Positions 42,244 to 49,803 of a stretch of DNA of 64,000 nt are shown here, one piece after another; positions within the stretch are counted from its first letter, which is position 1; every line of letters starts with the position of its first letter. Made by a program: the position numbers and the translations under genes. The stretch comes from Halolamina sediminis (GTDB lineage Archaea > Halobacteriota > Halobacteria > Halobacteriales > Haloferacaceae). The notes under the pieces were generated by a model that saw only the letters and a program-made list of their open reading frames with translations, was not told the DNA's origin and searched no databases. The stretch spans positions 2,771,859 through 2,835,858 of the forward strand of contig NZ_CVUA01000001.1 of the NCBI RefSeq assembly GCF_001282785.1, written 5' to 3'.

Positions 42244-42830
42244 ACCTGGCTGACGCCGAACTGAATATCCCCGAGGGGCGGCTCGTCCGCTCGCGGGTCG
42301 GTGTCGCGAGCGCGCTCGAGGCCGCCCTGGCACGGAATCTGACGGGGTACGCCCGGATCGATCCGGACTCGCTGCTGGCCGACGGCGAGCCCGGGGTGCT
42401 CACGTTCGCGGAGGGCGTTCCGCGTGCCGCGTACTGCGAGCGTGGTGGGAGTCACGGAAGCAAGCGCAGCGAGAGTTCCGAAACCCACCGGAGCGACAGC
42501 CGCGGCGTCGACGCCCTCGCCGCGCTGGCCGGGCCCGGCCCCTGTTCGGTCGAGCTGTACGAGCTCCCCGAAGGTGCGCTCGAGGAGGTCCACGACACGC
42601 CCGGTTTCACGGTGCCGCCCGGCGCGCCCGCCGAGGAGCTCGCCGACGAGCCGGCGCTGGCCGAACGGGCCCGGGAGCGCGCGCCCGACGACGCCGGCAA
42701 CGCCGACGCGAGCGCCCTCGAATCGTTCCTGGAGAACGAGGAGCGTATCGCCGCGATCCAGGAGGAGGCCCGTGCGGAGGCCGAGCGCCGCGCCGAGGAG
42801 TGGGGGCTCGACGGGGAGTTGGACGAGTAG
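42240..42830 (+). CDS. Partner protein of the MinD-like ATPase, unknown family
   Basis: A 196-residue acidic protein translationally coupled to the MinD-like gene. The N-terminal region (NIPEGRLVRSRVGVASALEAALARNLTGYARI) and GEPGVLTFAEGVPRAAYC look like a small alpha/beta domain also found in roadblock/DUF-type haloarchaeal proteins. A Ser/Arg-rich linker (GGSHGSKRSESSETHRSDSR, about 68-87) is encoded by nested palindromes and looks inserted. The C-terminus is a helical, coiled-coil-like Glu/Arg stretch (ENEERIAAIQEEARAEAERR). I do not know its function; the operon suggests it regulates or is positioned by the ATPase. Confidence 0.75.
   Translation: MNLADAELNIPEGRLVRSRVGVASALEAALARNLTGYARIDPDSLLADGEPGVLTFAEGVPRAAYCERGGSHGSKRSESSETHRSDSRGVDALAALAGPGPCSVELYELPEGALEEVHDTPGFTVPPGAPAEELADEPALAERARERAPDDAGNADASALESFLENEERIAAIQEEARAEAERRAEEWGLDGELDE
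42444..42489 (+). repeat. In-frame nested palindromic insertion
   Basis: Nested inverted arms GGTGGG (42444-42449) / CCCACC (42484-42489) and GGAA (42456-42459) / TTCC (42476-42479) surround a purine-rich loop GCAAGCGCAGCGAGAG. In frame it encodes a Ser/Arg/Glu-rich linker in the MinD-partner protein. It is a different family from the leuS-type insertion but has the same logic: structured DNA, open frame, loop position. Confidence 0.5.
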
Positions 42831-42882
42831 GGTCGTCCCCCGAGGGGTAAAACCGAAGTCCCTGCCCGCCGCCTGAGGAGCC

Positions 42883-44073
42883 ATGCAGTGGCCCCGCGAG
42901 ATGGAGCGCCAGCGCGTCGCGTGGTGGCTGGCCGGTCTGTTCCTGCTGCTCGTCGTCGGTCGGGTCGCGCTCCACTTCGTGGGGACGTTCGTGTTCGGCC
43001 TGTTCGTCTACTACGGCGCGCGACCGATCGCCGAGCGAATCGAGGACGCCGTCGACCACCGCGGCGCCGCGGCGACGCTGACACTGCTGGCGATCGTCGT
43101 TCCGGGGCTGGCGCTGCTCGGCTACGTCGGGCTCGTGGCGATCCGGGAGCTGACGATCGCGCTCGATCACGAACTGCTCGCGGCGTTGGGCGCCCGACCG
43201 TCGATGCCCGACGCCGTCCGGCAACTGATTCGGGACCCGATGGGGTATCTCACCAGGCTCGACAACTTCGACGTGATCCGGGAGCAGTTGACCGCCGGCC
43301 TCCGGCAGCTGGGTGTGCTCACCACCGGGCTCGTCCACCTCACGCTCGCGCTCTCGATGAGCTTCTTCCTCCTGCGGGACGGCGATCGGATCGACGTGTG
43401 GTTCCGCGAGGAGATCGGCGGCGACGGGAGCGTCCCCCACGCCTACGTCTCGGCGGTCGACGCCGACCTCCAGACGGTGTACTTTGGCAACGTGATCACC
43501 GTCTCCCTGGTGACGGTGTTGGCGGTCGTCGTCTACAACGGCTACAACGCGGTCGTTCCCTCGGCGGTCGCGATCCCGTTCCCGACGCTTTTGGCGCTAC
43601 TGACCGGCGTTGCGACGTTCGTCCCACTGGTCGTCGGCAAGCTCGTCTACGTCCCGGTGACGGGGTATCTGGGCTGGCTGGCGTCCCAGGACGGCGCCGG
43701 ACTGTTCTGGGCGCCGCTATCCTTCCTCGTCGTGGCGTTTCTCTTCCTCGACCTGCTGCCGCAAGCGGTGCTGCGGCCGATCATCTCCGGGCGCTCGCTC
43801 CACACTGGGCTGGTGCTGTTCGCGTACGTGCTCGGCGCGGCGTACTTCGGCTGGTACGGCCTCTTTCTCGGGCCGCTGCTGGTCGTGCTCGCGGTGCAGT
43901 TCCTCAACGTCGTCGTGCCGGAGCTGATCCACGGCGACCCACTCTCGCCGGTGCCCTCGGCGGCGCTCGGGCTGGGGCACGATCCGGAGGACGGCGTCGA
44001 CAGCGCGGACGCTTCCGGCGACGAATCAGCGGGGAGCGAGGAGGAAGAAGCGGCGGGCGAGGAGAGGGAGTGA
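42883..44073 (+). CDS. AI-2E family transporter (PerM/TqsA-like)
   Basis: A 396-residue protein with eight predicted helices of the AI-2E family. Markers are GLFVYYGARPIAERIEDAVDHRGAAATLTLL near the N-terminus, LALSMSFFLLRDGDRI in the middle, ALLTGVATFVPLVVGKLVYVP, and the end AAYFGWYGLFLGPLLVVLAVQFL. The C-terminal 45 residues are a very acidic cytoplasmic tail (SADASGDESAGSEEEEAAGEERE). Family members include exporters of small molecules and Na/H antiporters; the substrate is unknown. Confidence 0.88.
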   Translation: MQWPREMERQRVAWWLAGLFLLLVVGRVALHFVGTFVFGLFVYYGARPIAERIEDAVDHRGAAATLTLLAIVVPGLALLGYVGLVAIRELTIALDHELLAALGARPSMPDAVRQLIRDPMGYLTRLDNFDVIREQLTAGLRQLGVLTTGLVHLTLALSMSFFLLRDGDRIDVWFREEIGGDGSVPHAYVSAVDADLQTVYFGNVITVSLVTVLAVVVYNGYNAVVPSAVAIPFPTLLALLTGVATFVPLVVGKLVYVPVTGYLGWLASQDGAGLFWAPLSFLVVAFLFLDLLPQAVLRPIISGRSLHTGLVLFAYVLGAAYFGWYGLFLGPLLVVLAVQFLNVVVPELIHGDPLSPVPSAALGLGHDPEDGVDSADASGDESAGSEEEEAAGEERE

Positions 44074-44105
44074 GCCGCGGGGAGCCGGGGACCGCGAGTG
44101 CAGGC

Positions 44106-44363
44106 TCAGGCGCGGGTCGGCTCGTGGTCGTGGCCGACGAGGAACGTGACGACGTTCAGCGCCAGCAGCGCACAGAACACCAGCGGCAGGTCCCACACCG
44201 CGCCCGTGGCCACGAGCGGGAGGTAGACCAGCGGGAGGGCGACTGCCGACCAGAACGCCGCGGTGCGAACGGGGACGAGCAGCGACGCCGCGGCCGACAA
44301 CGCCGACCGCGGGAGTTTTTCGCCGGCGATCTGCGCCGACGTGGAGGGTTCGGAGGTGGACAT
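44106..44363 (-). CDS. Small membrane protein
   Basis: An 85-residue protein with a polar, Ser-rich N-terminus (MSTSEPSTSAQIAGEKLPRS) and two helices (about 33-55 and 57-76), ending with HDHEPTRA. The minus strand has CTTATACG about 36 bp upstream. Function unknown. The gap 44364-44684 beyond it holds two A/T-rich promoter-like patches (GTTTATAATC near 44492 and GATATACG near 44522) but no gene that I can support. Confidence 0.6.
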   Translation of the reverse strand: MSTSEPSTSAQIAGEKLPRSALSAAASLLVPVRTAAFWSAVALPLVYLPLVATGAVWDLPLVFCALLALNVVTFLVGHDHEPTRA

Positions 44364-44684
44364 GGTGACTCTACTCCACTCAAGGATCGGGGACCACGTA
44401 TAAGGGTGAGTTCGTGCCCGACGGTTCGTGCCGTTTCACGTCGAGCACGAGGAGCCGGGCGACGTTTTACGAATCCTTTAGATCGGTTTAAACAGTTTAT
44501 AATCCGTAGAGCATCCCGATAGCCGATATACGGTGTAGTGAGCAACAACACCCGTCACTGCCCCGAACGGGTGGTTCGAGACGGGAGTTTGGCGCTCACG
44601 ACCGTCGCCCGCGGAGATCGGACGACCCGGCAGCCCGGGTGGTCCACCCGGAGGCTTTTGCGCTCCGGGAGCGACTCGGGAGTC

Positions 44685-45872
44685 ATGCCGACCGAACTTC
44701 CGGACGCCGAGTACCGCTCCAGACTCCGCGAGATACGGGGGAAGCTCGCGAACACCGACGCCGACGCCGCCGTCTGGTTCGCCGCGACGAGCATCCACTA
44801 CGTCTCCGGGTTCGAGCACGTCCAGACCGAGCGCCCGGTCTGTCTGGCGGTCACCGACGAGCGCATCGAGATCGTCGTCCCGCGGCTGGAGGTCGAGCGC
44901 GTCGAGGAAGTCGACCGGATCGACGCCGTGCATCACTACTTCGACTACCCGCAGGGGCGGCCGATCGAGACGGTCGCCGAGATGCTCGATGGGCTCGGGG
45001 CCGAGAAAGTGCTCGCCGACAGCGACGGCGCGCCGGGCGTGATGGGGTACGAGGGTCCCGCGCTCTCGGCGTTCGTCGACGTGGAGACCCAATCGTGGGT
45101 GTCACGGATGCGCTGGGAGAAGACCGACGCCGAGATCGACCTGATTCGGGAGTCCGCGAAGTGGGGGAACCTCGCCCACCGCTACCTCGCGGAGTACACC
45201 GAGCCCGGCGCCCACCCCGCGACCGTCTCCCAGCGGGCGTCGACGGAGGCCTCACGGGCGATGCTCGACACGCTGGGCGATCAGTTCGTCGAGAACGTCC
45301 GGGGCGACGGCCCGGCCCACGCGGGCTACATCTCCGCCCACGAGACCGCGCTTCCACACGGTCACACGCCTAACAAACGACTCGAACGCGGCGACGTGCT
45401 GATCACCGGCGCGTCCGCGAACGTCGACGGCTACGGCTCCGAACTCGAACGAACGATGTTCGTCGGCGAGGTCAGCGACGAACAGGAGCACTACTTCGAA
45501 CTGATGCTCGAAGCGCAGGACATCGCGATCGACGCGCTGGGGCCCGGGGTCCCGCTCTCGCACGTCGACGAGCAGGTGTGGGAGTTCTACGAGGAGCAGG
45601 GGATCACCGACCTCGCCCAGCACCACGTCGGCCACAACATCGGCCTCGGGGGACACGAGCCGCCGTACATCGATCAGGGCTGGGGCGGGTACGACCACGT
45701 CGACGACACCGACAGCGAAATGCAGCCGGGGCAGGTGTACACGATCGAGCCGGGGATCTACACCGACGACGAGGGGTATCGCCACTCCGACACCATCGCG
45801 ATCACCGAAAGCGGCGTGGAGTGGCTGACGTACTACCCACGGGATCTGGACTCGAACGTGATTACGGCGTAG
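44685..45872 (+). CDS. M24-family (creatinase/Xaa-Pro peptidase fold) protein with altered metal site
   Basis: A 395-residue pita-bread-fold protein: N-terminal creatinase_N domain (1-150; AAVWFAATSIHYVSGFEHVQTE) and C-terminal M24 domain. His and Glu ligands are present in AQHHVGHNIGLGGHEPP and TIEPGIYTDDEG, but the two Asp of the usual DxGAxxxGYxSD are Thr and Glu (LITGASANVDGYGSELERTM) and the last Glu is Ser (GYRHSDTIAITESG). It may thus not bind two metals as Xaa-Pro aminopeptidases do, and could act like creatinase, which uses the fold without metal. GGCTTTTGC 28 bp upstream supports this ATG; a longer frame to 44538 lacks homology. Confidence 0.85.
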   Translation: MPTELPDAEYRSRLREIRGKLANTDADAAVWFAATSIHYVSGFEHVQTERPVCLAVTDERIEIVVPRLEVERVEEVDRIDAVHHYFDYPQGRPIETVAEMLDGLGAEKVLADSDGAPGVMGYEGPALSAFVDVETQSWVSRMRWEKTDAEIDLIRESAKWGNLAHRYLAEYTEPGAHPATVSQRASTEASRAMLDTLGDQFVENVRGDGPAHAGYISAHETALPHGHTPNKRLERGDVLITGASANVDGYGSELERTMFVGEVSDEQEHYFELMLEAQDIAIDALGPGVPLSHVDEQVWEFYEEQGITDLAQHHVGHNIGLGGHEPPYIDQGWGGYDHVDDTDSEMQPGQVYTIEPGIYTDDEGYRHSDTIAITESGVEWLTYYPRDLDSNVITA

Positions 45873-45962
45873 TCGGCGGTCGGCTTCTTCGCTGGGGCCG
45901 TGGGTGTGGGGCTCGGTGTTTCTGTCGCGAACGCGGTCTGCGGTTTCGGTGTTTCCACCGCG

Positions 45963-46312
45963 AACAGCAACAGCAGCTCGATCGTTGGCACCTTGTGACT
46001 GCACCGCCCCGCACAGCCCTCGAACCTCCCCAGCCGACTCACTCGCTCACGTTCGTTCGCTCGTTCGTCCTCCGAGAGAGCAAGCTCTCTCGTGCCCTCG
46101 TTCGCTCCGCTCACGAGGACCTCGCGCTCGGCTCGCGCACGGAGGCGCGACCGTTTCGCGCCGACCGCGGCAGCGGTGCGGTAGCGGTGGACGCCTCGCC
46201 GGCGCCACGGTGGCGCCGGCGGGGGGAGGGGTGGGGACTCCGTGCTGCGCCGAACCTCGTGTTCGGCGCCCTGCGGTCACAAGTGGTCAACGATCGAGCT
46301 GCTGTCGCTGTT
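45963..46312 (+). repeat. Dispersed TIR element, copy C
   Basis: The longest copy, about 350 bp, with terminal inverted repeats at 45963-46003 and 46272-46312. The arms pair CGATCGTTGGCACC with GGTCAACGATCG, whereas copy A has CGATCGTAGACC with GGTCTAGCACCG, so both arms changed together. An extra stretch of CTCACGTTCGTTCGCTCG / GAGAGAGCAAGCTCTCTC palindromes expands the middle (46042-46140). The gap 45873-46487 contains nothing else I can support. Confidence 0.8.
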
Positions 46313-46487
46313 CCTATTCACACCGTTTCTCCTGGAGCTACTGGTGCAGTCGTAGTGACCGATGAATCGCTCCTGACAGCCACCAGAAAATCAACAGAAC
46401 CCAGTTCCAACGCCAGCGAATCCGCAGTATCGGCGCCCCTCACCCGGTATCGAACCCACTAAGGCGGAAACGGACGATCACCGAGTA

Positions 46488-47447
46488 ATGAGTCTCACGC
46501 TCGGCGACGCCAGCGCGGCCCCCGGGGAGACCGCCACCGGGCGGCTCCGAGTTGGCGAACGCCGCGACGGGAGCCCCGTCTCCCTGCCGGTCTGTGTGGT
46601 CAACGGTGCCGACGACGGCGACACGCTGTACCTGCAGGCGGTGTCCGATGGCGACGAACTCAACGGCCTCGGCGTCCTGACCCGCGTGGTCCCCCGACTC
46701 GACCCCGCCGAGCTCTCGGGGGCGGTGCTGATCGTCGGCATCGTCAACAGCCACGCCTTCGAGGTCGCCGAACACCGCAACCCAATCGACGACACGAAGA
46801 TGAACCGGGCCTACCCCGGCGACGAGGAGGGGACGAGCTCGGAACGCATCGCGGCGGCCACCTTCGACGCCGCGACGCGGGCAGACTACGTGCTCGACCT
46901 CCACCAGGGCTCGACCTCGCGGATGCTCAACGAGGCCCGGGTGCGGTGTGGGCGCCACCACCGCCTCCACGGCGACTGCCTCGAACTCGCGAAGGCGTTC
47001 GGGACCGGTCACGTGCTCGACCAGAAGGGCCCGGACGGCCAGCTCGCCCGTGCGGCGCCGGACGAAGGGATTCCCACGATCGACCCGGAGCTCGGCGGCT
47101 GCGTGGGTTGGGACGAGGAGAGCATCCAGTACGGCGTCGAAGGGGTGTTCAACGTCCTCCGGCACTACGGCTTCCTCGACGGCGAGGCGTCGATGGCGAA
47201 GCAGACCCGCGCCGCGGGGTTCGATCAGTACCGCTCCTCGTCGGGCGGACTGGTCCGTTTCCGCGCCGAACTGGGCGAGGAGATCCACCCCGGCGATACG
47301 CTGTTCGACGTGATCGACCCGTTCGGCCAGCTCACGAGCCGCGTGACCGCCGACAGCGAGGGGATCTTCTGGCGCTCCCGCCGACTCCCCCAGGTCGCGA
47401 CCGGGGAGTACGTCTGCTCGGTCGCGACGGGGATCGACTCGTACTGA
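46488..47447 (+). CDS. Succinylglutamate desuccinylase/aspartoacylase family protein
   Basis: A 319-residue zinc-carboxypeptidase-fold protein of the AstE/AspA family, which cleaves N-acyl amino acids. The usual first zinc motif GxHGdE reads AVSDGDELNG here (about 61-70), so His is replaced by Asp while Glu is kept. The second His is in VLDLHQGSTS (near 142) and the catalytic Glu in TIDPELGG (near 203). The C-terminal lipoyl-like beta domain (ELGEEIHPGDTLFDVID) is typical of the archaeal subgroup. Substrate unknown. It is 2 bp from the threonine synthase-like gene, so they are probably co-transcribed. Confidence 0.85.
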   Translation: MSLTLGDASAAPGETATGRLRVGERRDGSPVSLPVCVVNGADDGDTLYLQAVSDGDELNGLGVLTRVVPRLDPAELSGAVLIVGIVNSHAFEVAEHRNPIDDTKMNRAYPGDEEGTSSERIAAATFDAATRADYVLDLHQGSTSRMLNEARVRCGRHHRLHGDCLELAKAFGTGHVLDQKGPDGQLARAAPDEGIPTIDPELGGCVGWDEESIQYGVEGVFNVLRHYGFLDGEASMAKQTRAAGFDQYRSSSGGLVRFRAELGEEIHPGDTLFDVIDPFGQLTSRVTADSEGIFWRSRRLPQVATGEYVCSVATGIDSY

Positions 47448-47449
47448 CG

Positions 47450-48538
47450 ATGACCGATCCCACCTCTCTCGTCTGTCCGTCCTGTGGCGCCGAGTACGAG
47501 GACCGCTGGCGCTGTACGTGCGGCCACCCGCTGGAGTTCGCCCGCCAGCCCCGCCCCGACGGTCCCGCGCCCGACCCTGCGGCGTTCGACACGCGCGATG
47601 GGCTGTGGGCGTTCGCCGACTTCCTGCCCGTCGAGAAGCGCGTGAGCCTCGGCGAAGGGATGACGCCGCTCCAGCACGCCCCCGACTGGGACGCCGAGTT
47701 CAAACTGGAGTACGTGTTCCCAACCGGCTCGTTCAAGGACCGTGGGGCGACGGCGACGCTCTCGCGGGCGCTCGAACTCGGCGTCGATCGCGTCGTCGAG
47801 GACTCCTCGGGCAACGCCGGCGCCGCGATCGCCACCTACGCCGCCCGGGCCGGGATCGACGCCGAGATCTACGTCCCGGCGTCGGTGAAAGCGAGCAAGC
47901 TCCGGGCGATCGAGGCCGCCGGCGCAACGCCGGTCCGCGTGGAGGGCTCCCGGGAGGACGTGACCGACGCGTGTGTGGAGGCGGCCGTCAGCGAGGACGC
48001 GGAGGCCTGGTACGCCTCCCACGCGTGGAACCCCGCCTTCTTCGCCGGGACGGCGACGTTCGCCTACGAGACGGCGCTCCAGCGCGACTGGGAAGCGCCC
48101 GACGCGGTGGTCACGCCGCTGGGCCACGGCACACTGTTCCTCGGCGCCTACCGCGGCTTCCGCGCTCTGAAAGAAGCGGGCTGGATCGACGATGTCCCGC
48201 GAATGTACGGCGCGCAGGCCGCGGGGTACGCGCCGATCGCCGCCGAACTGCACGGCGAGGCCGCCAGCTCGAACGACGTGGCCGACGGGATCCAGATCCG
48301 CGATCCGGTGCAGAAAGACGCGGTTCTGAATGCCATCGAGGCCACCGGCGGCGACGCGATCGCGCTCTCGGAGGCGCCGGTCGCCGACGAACTCGATCGA
48401 CTCCACACGGCCGGCTTCTACACGGAACCCACGTGTGCGGTCGCGCCCGCGGCGCTCGCGGAACTGCGCGACCGCGGCGAAATCGGGGAGTCGGAAGACG
48501 TGGTCGTCCCCTTGACCGGGAGCGGGCTGAAGAGCTAG
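47450..48538 (+). CDS. Threonine synthase-like PLP enzyme
   Basis: A 362-residue fold-type II PLP enzyme with an N-terminal zinc ribbon (CPSCGAEYEDRWRCTCG, Cys9, Cys12 and Cys27/29 region) as in archaeal threonine synthases. PLP-binding Lys is in FPTGSFKDRGATA (near 96), the Asn motif in EDSSGNAGAAIATYAA and the phosphate/Gly loop in TPLGHGTLFLGAY. The final LTGSGLKS is a family hallmark. It converts O-phosphohomoserine to threonine, or possibly acts on a related substrate, since haloarchaea have several paralogues. It follows the AstE-like gene after 2 bp. Confidence 0.88.
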   Translation: MTDPTSLVCPSCGAEYEDRWRCTCGHPLEFARQPRPDGPAPDPAAFDTRDGLWAFADFLPVEKRVSLGEGMTPLQHAPDWDAEFKLEYVFPTGSFKDRGATATLSRALELGVDRVVEDSSGNAGAAIATYAARAGIDAEIYVPASVKASKLRAIEAAGATPVRVEGSREDVTDACVEAAVSEDAEAWYASHAWNPAFFAGTATFAYETALQRDWEAPDAVVTPLGHGTLFLGAYRGFRALKEAGWIDDVPRMYGAQAAGYAPIAAELHGEAASSNDVADGIQIRDPVQKDAVLNAIEATGGDAIALSEAPVADELDRLHTAGFYTEPTCAVAPAALAELRDRGEIGESEDVVVPLTGSGLKS

Positions 48539-48585
48539 CGGGCCGCGCCGAACCGCTTTTGCCGGCGCCAGTGGATCCCCGGACG

Positions 48586-49125
48586 ATGGTCGCCGTCAAT
48601 CCGAACTACTGTCCGACCTGCGGCACCGCCCTCCGTTCCCGATCGTTCGAAGGCCTTGAACGCCGCTTCTGTCCCGACTGTGAGCAGTTCGTCTGGCGCA
48701 ACCCCGTCCCGACCGCTGGAGTGGCCGTCCGCGACGGGAACGAGATCCTGTTGGTCCGTCGTGCCGGCGGGCCGAGCGAGGGGTTCTGGACGCTGCCCGG
48801 CGGCTACCTCGAAGCGGACGAGCCGGCGCCCGCCGCGGCGGTCCGGGAGCTTCGGGAGGAGGCCGGCGTCGACGCCGACCCCGAGGCGCTCCGACTGCTC
48901 GGCACGCATCTCCGGGAACAGGCCGGCGGCGCGGCGTACCGAGACCAGCACGTCCTCCTCGTTCGCTACGTGGTCGACCGCGACCACGTCGAAGGGGAGC
49001 CGTCGGCGGGCAGCGACGCCGACGAGGCACGCTTCGTTGCGCGGGGCGCACTCCCCGACCCGATGCGCGAGCACAACCGCCGGTTCGTCGAGCGGGCACT
49101 GGCGCGAAAGGAGCCGGGACGGTGA
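48586..49125 (+). CDS. Nudix hydrolase with zinc ribbon (copy 1)
   Basis: A 179-residue protein: zinc ribbon YCPTCG...FCPDC (Cys9, Cys12, Cys29, Cys32), then a Nudix domain with the full box GGYLEADEPAPAAAVREL plus REEAGV (Gx5Ex7REUxEExGU, about 66-89). The ribbon plus Nudix arrangement resembles NADH pyrophosphatase (NudC), though it lacks the SQPWPFPxS motif. Likely a pyrophosphohydrolase for a nucleotide or NAD-like substrate. CGCTTTTGCC 29 bp upstream supports a leaderless start. A paralogue follows directly. Confidence 0.88.
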   Translation: MVAVNPNYCPTCGTALRSRSFEGLERRFCPDCEQFVWRNPVPTAGVAVRDGNEILLVRRAGGPSEGFWTLPGGYLEADEPAPAAAVRELREEAGVDADPEALRLLGTHLREQAGGAAYRDQHVLLVRYVVDRDHVEGEPSAGSDADEARFVARGALPDPMREHNRRFVERALARKEPGR

Positions 49126-49222
49126 CCGACTTTCCGCCAGCTTCTGCCCGTACTGATCGACGACCGTAGGGGCAAAAGCGTGAGGACCGAACCGTTTTCC
49201 CCGCGCCCGCGAACCACCGTTC

Positions 49223-49735
49223 GTGATCGCCGTCGACGCGAACTACTGCCCGCTCTGTGGCGCCCCGGTCGAGCACCGCGAGATCGACGGCCGCGAGCGC
49301 GCCTACTGCCCGGACTGCGAGCGCGTGCTCTGGCGGACGGCCGTCCCGGGCGTCGCCGTCGCAGTGGTCGACGGGGACCACGTCTGCTGCATCCGTCGCG
49401 GACAGCCACCCGCCGAGGGCGCGTGGGCGCTGCCCGGCGGCCACCCCGAACACGACGAACCGCTGGCCGAGGGGGCTGCACGGGAACTGGCGGAGGAGAC
49501 CGGGCTCGCAGTCGATCCCGACGATCTGGCGCCGGTCCGGACGCGGCTCTCGACCGGGCCGGAGCGCAACCACGCGTCGGTCCACTTCGCGGTGAGCCGG
49601 GAGGCGACGACAGGCGAACCCGTCGCCGGCGACGACGCCGCGGCGGCGGCGTTTCTCACCCCCGAAGCGTACGACGACCGCGAGTCGCTGGCCCACGACC
49701 GGGAGACGATGGCGCGGGCGCTGGAGCGCTTCTGA
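49223..49735 (+). CDS. Nudix hydrolase with zinc ribbon (copy 2)
   Basis: A 170-residue paralogue of the preceding gene with the same layout: YCPLCG...YCPDC (Cys9, Cys12, Cys29, Cys32) and Nudix box GGHPEHDEPLAEGAAREL plus AEETGL. The start is GTG at 49223; ACCGTTTTCC 28 bp upstream supports it. The two differ substantially outside the motifs, so the duplication is old and the substrates may have diverged. Confidence 0.87.
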   Translation: MIAVDANYCPLCGAPVEHREIDGRERAYCPDCERVLWRTAVPGVAVAVVDGDHVCCIRRGQPPAEGAWALPGGHPEHDEPLAEGAARELAEETGLAVDPDDLAPVRTRLSTGPERNHASVHFAVSREATTGEPVAGDDAAAAAFLTPEAYDDRESLAHDRETMARALERF

Positions 49736-49803
49736 CTACGCCGGGAGGCTCACCGCCTAGTCCGAATCAGGGCGGCGAAGCGAGTACTGGAGGGCTGGAG
49801 TGG

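Noticed and set aside
44538..44684. N-terminal extension of the M24 gene from 44538
   Set aside because: The added residues lack family similarity and a good TATA box lies 28 bp before the internal ATG at 44685.
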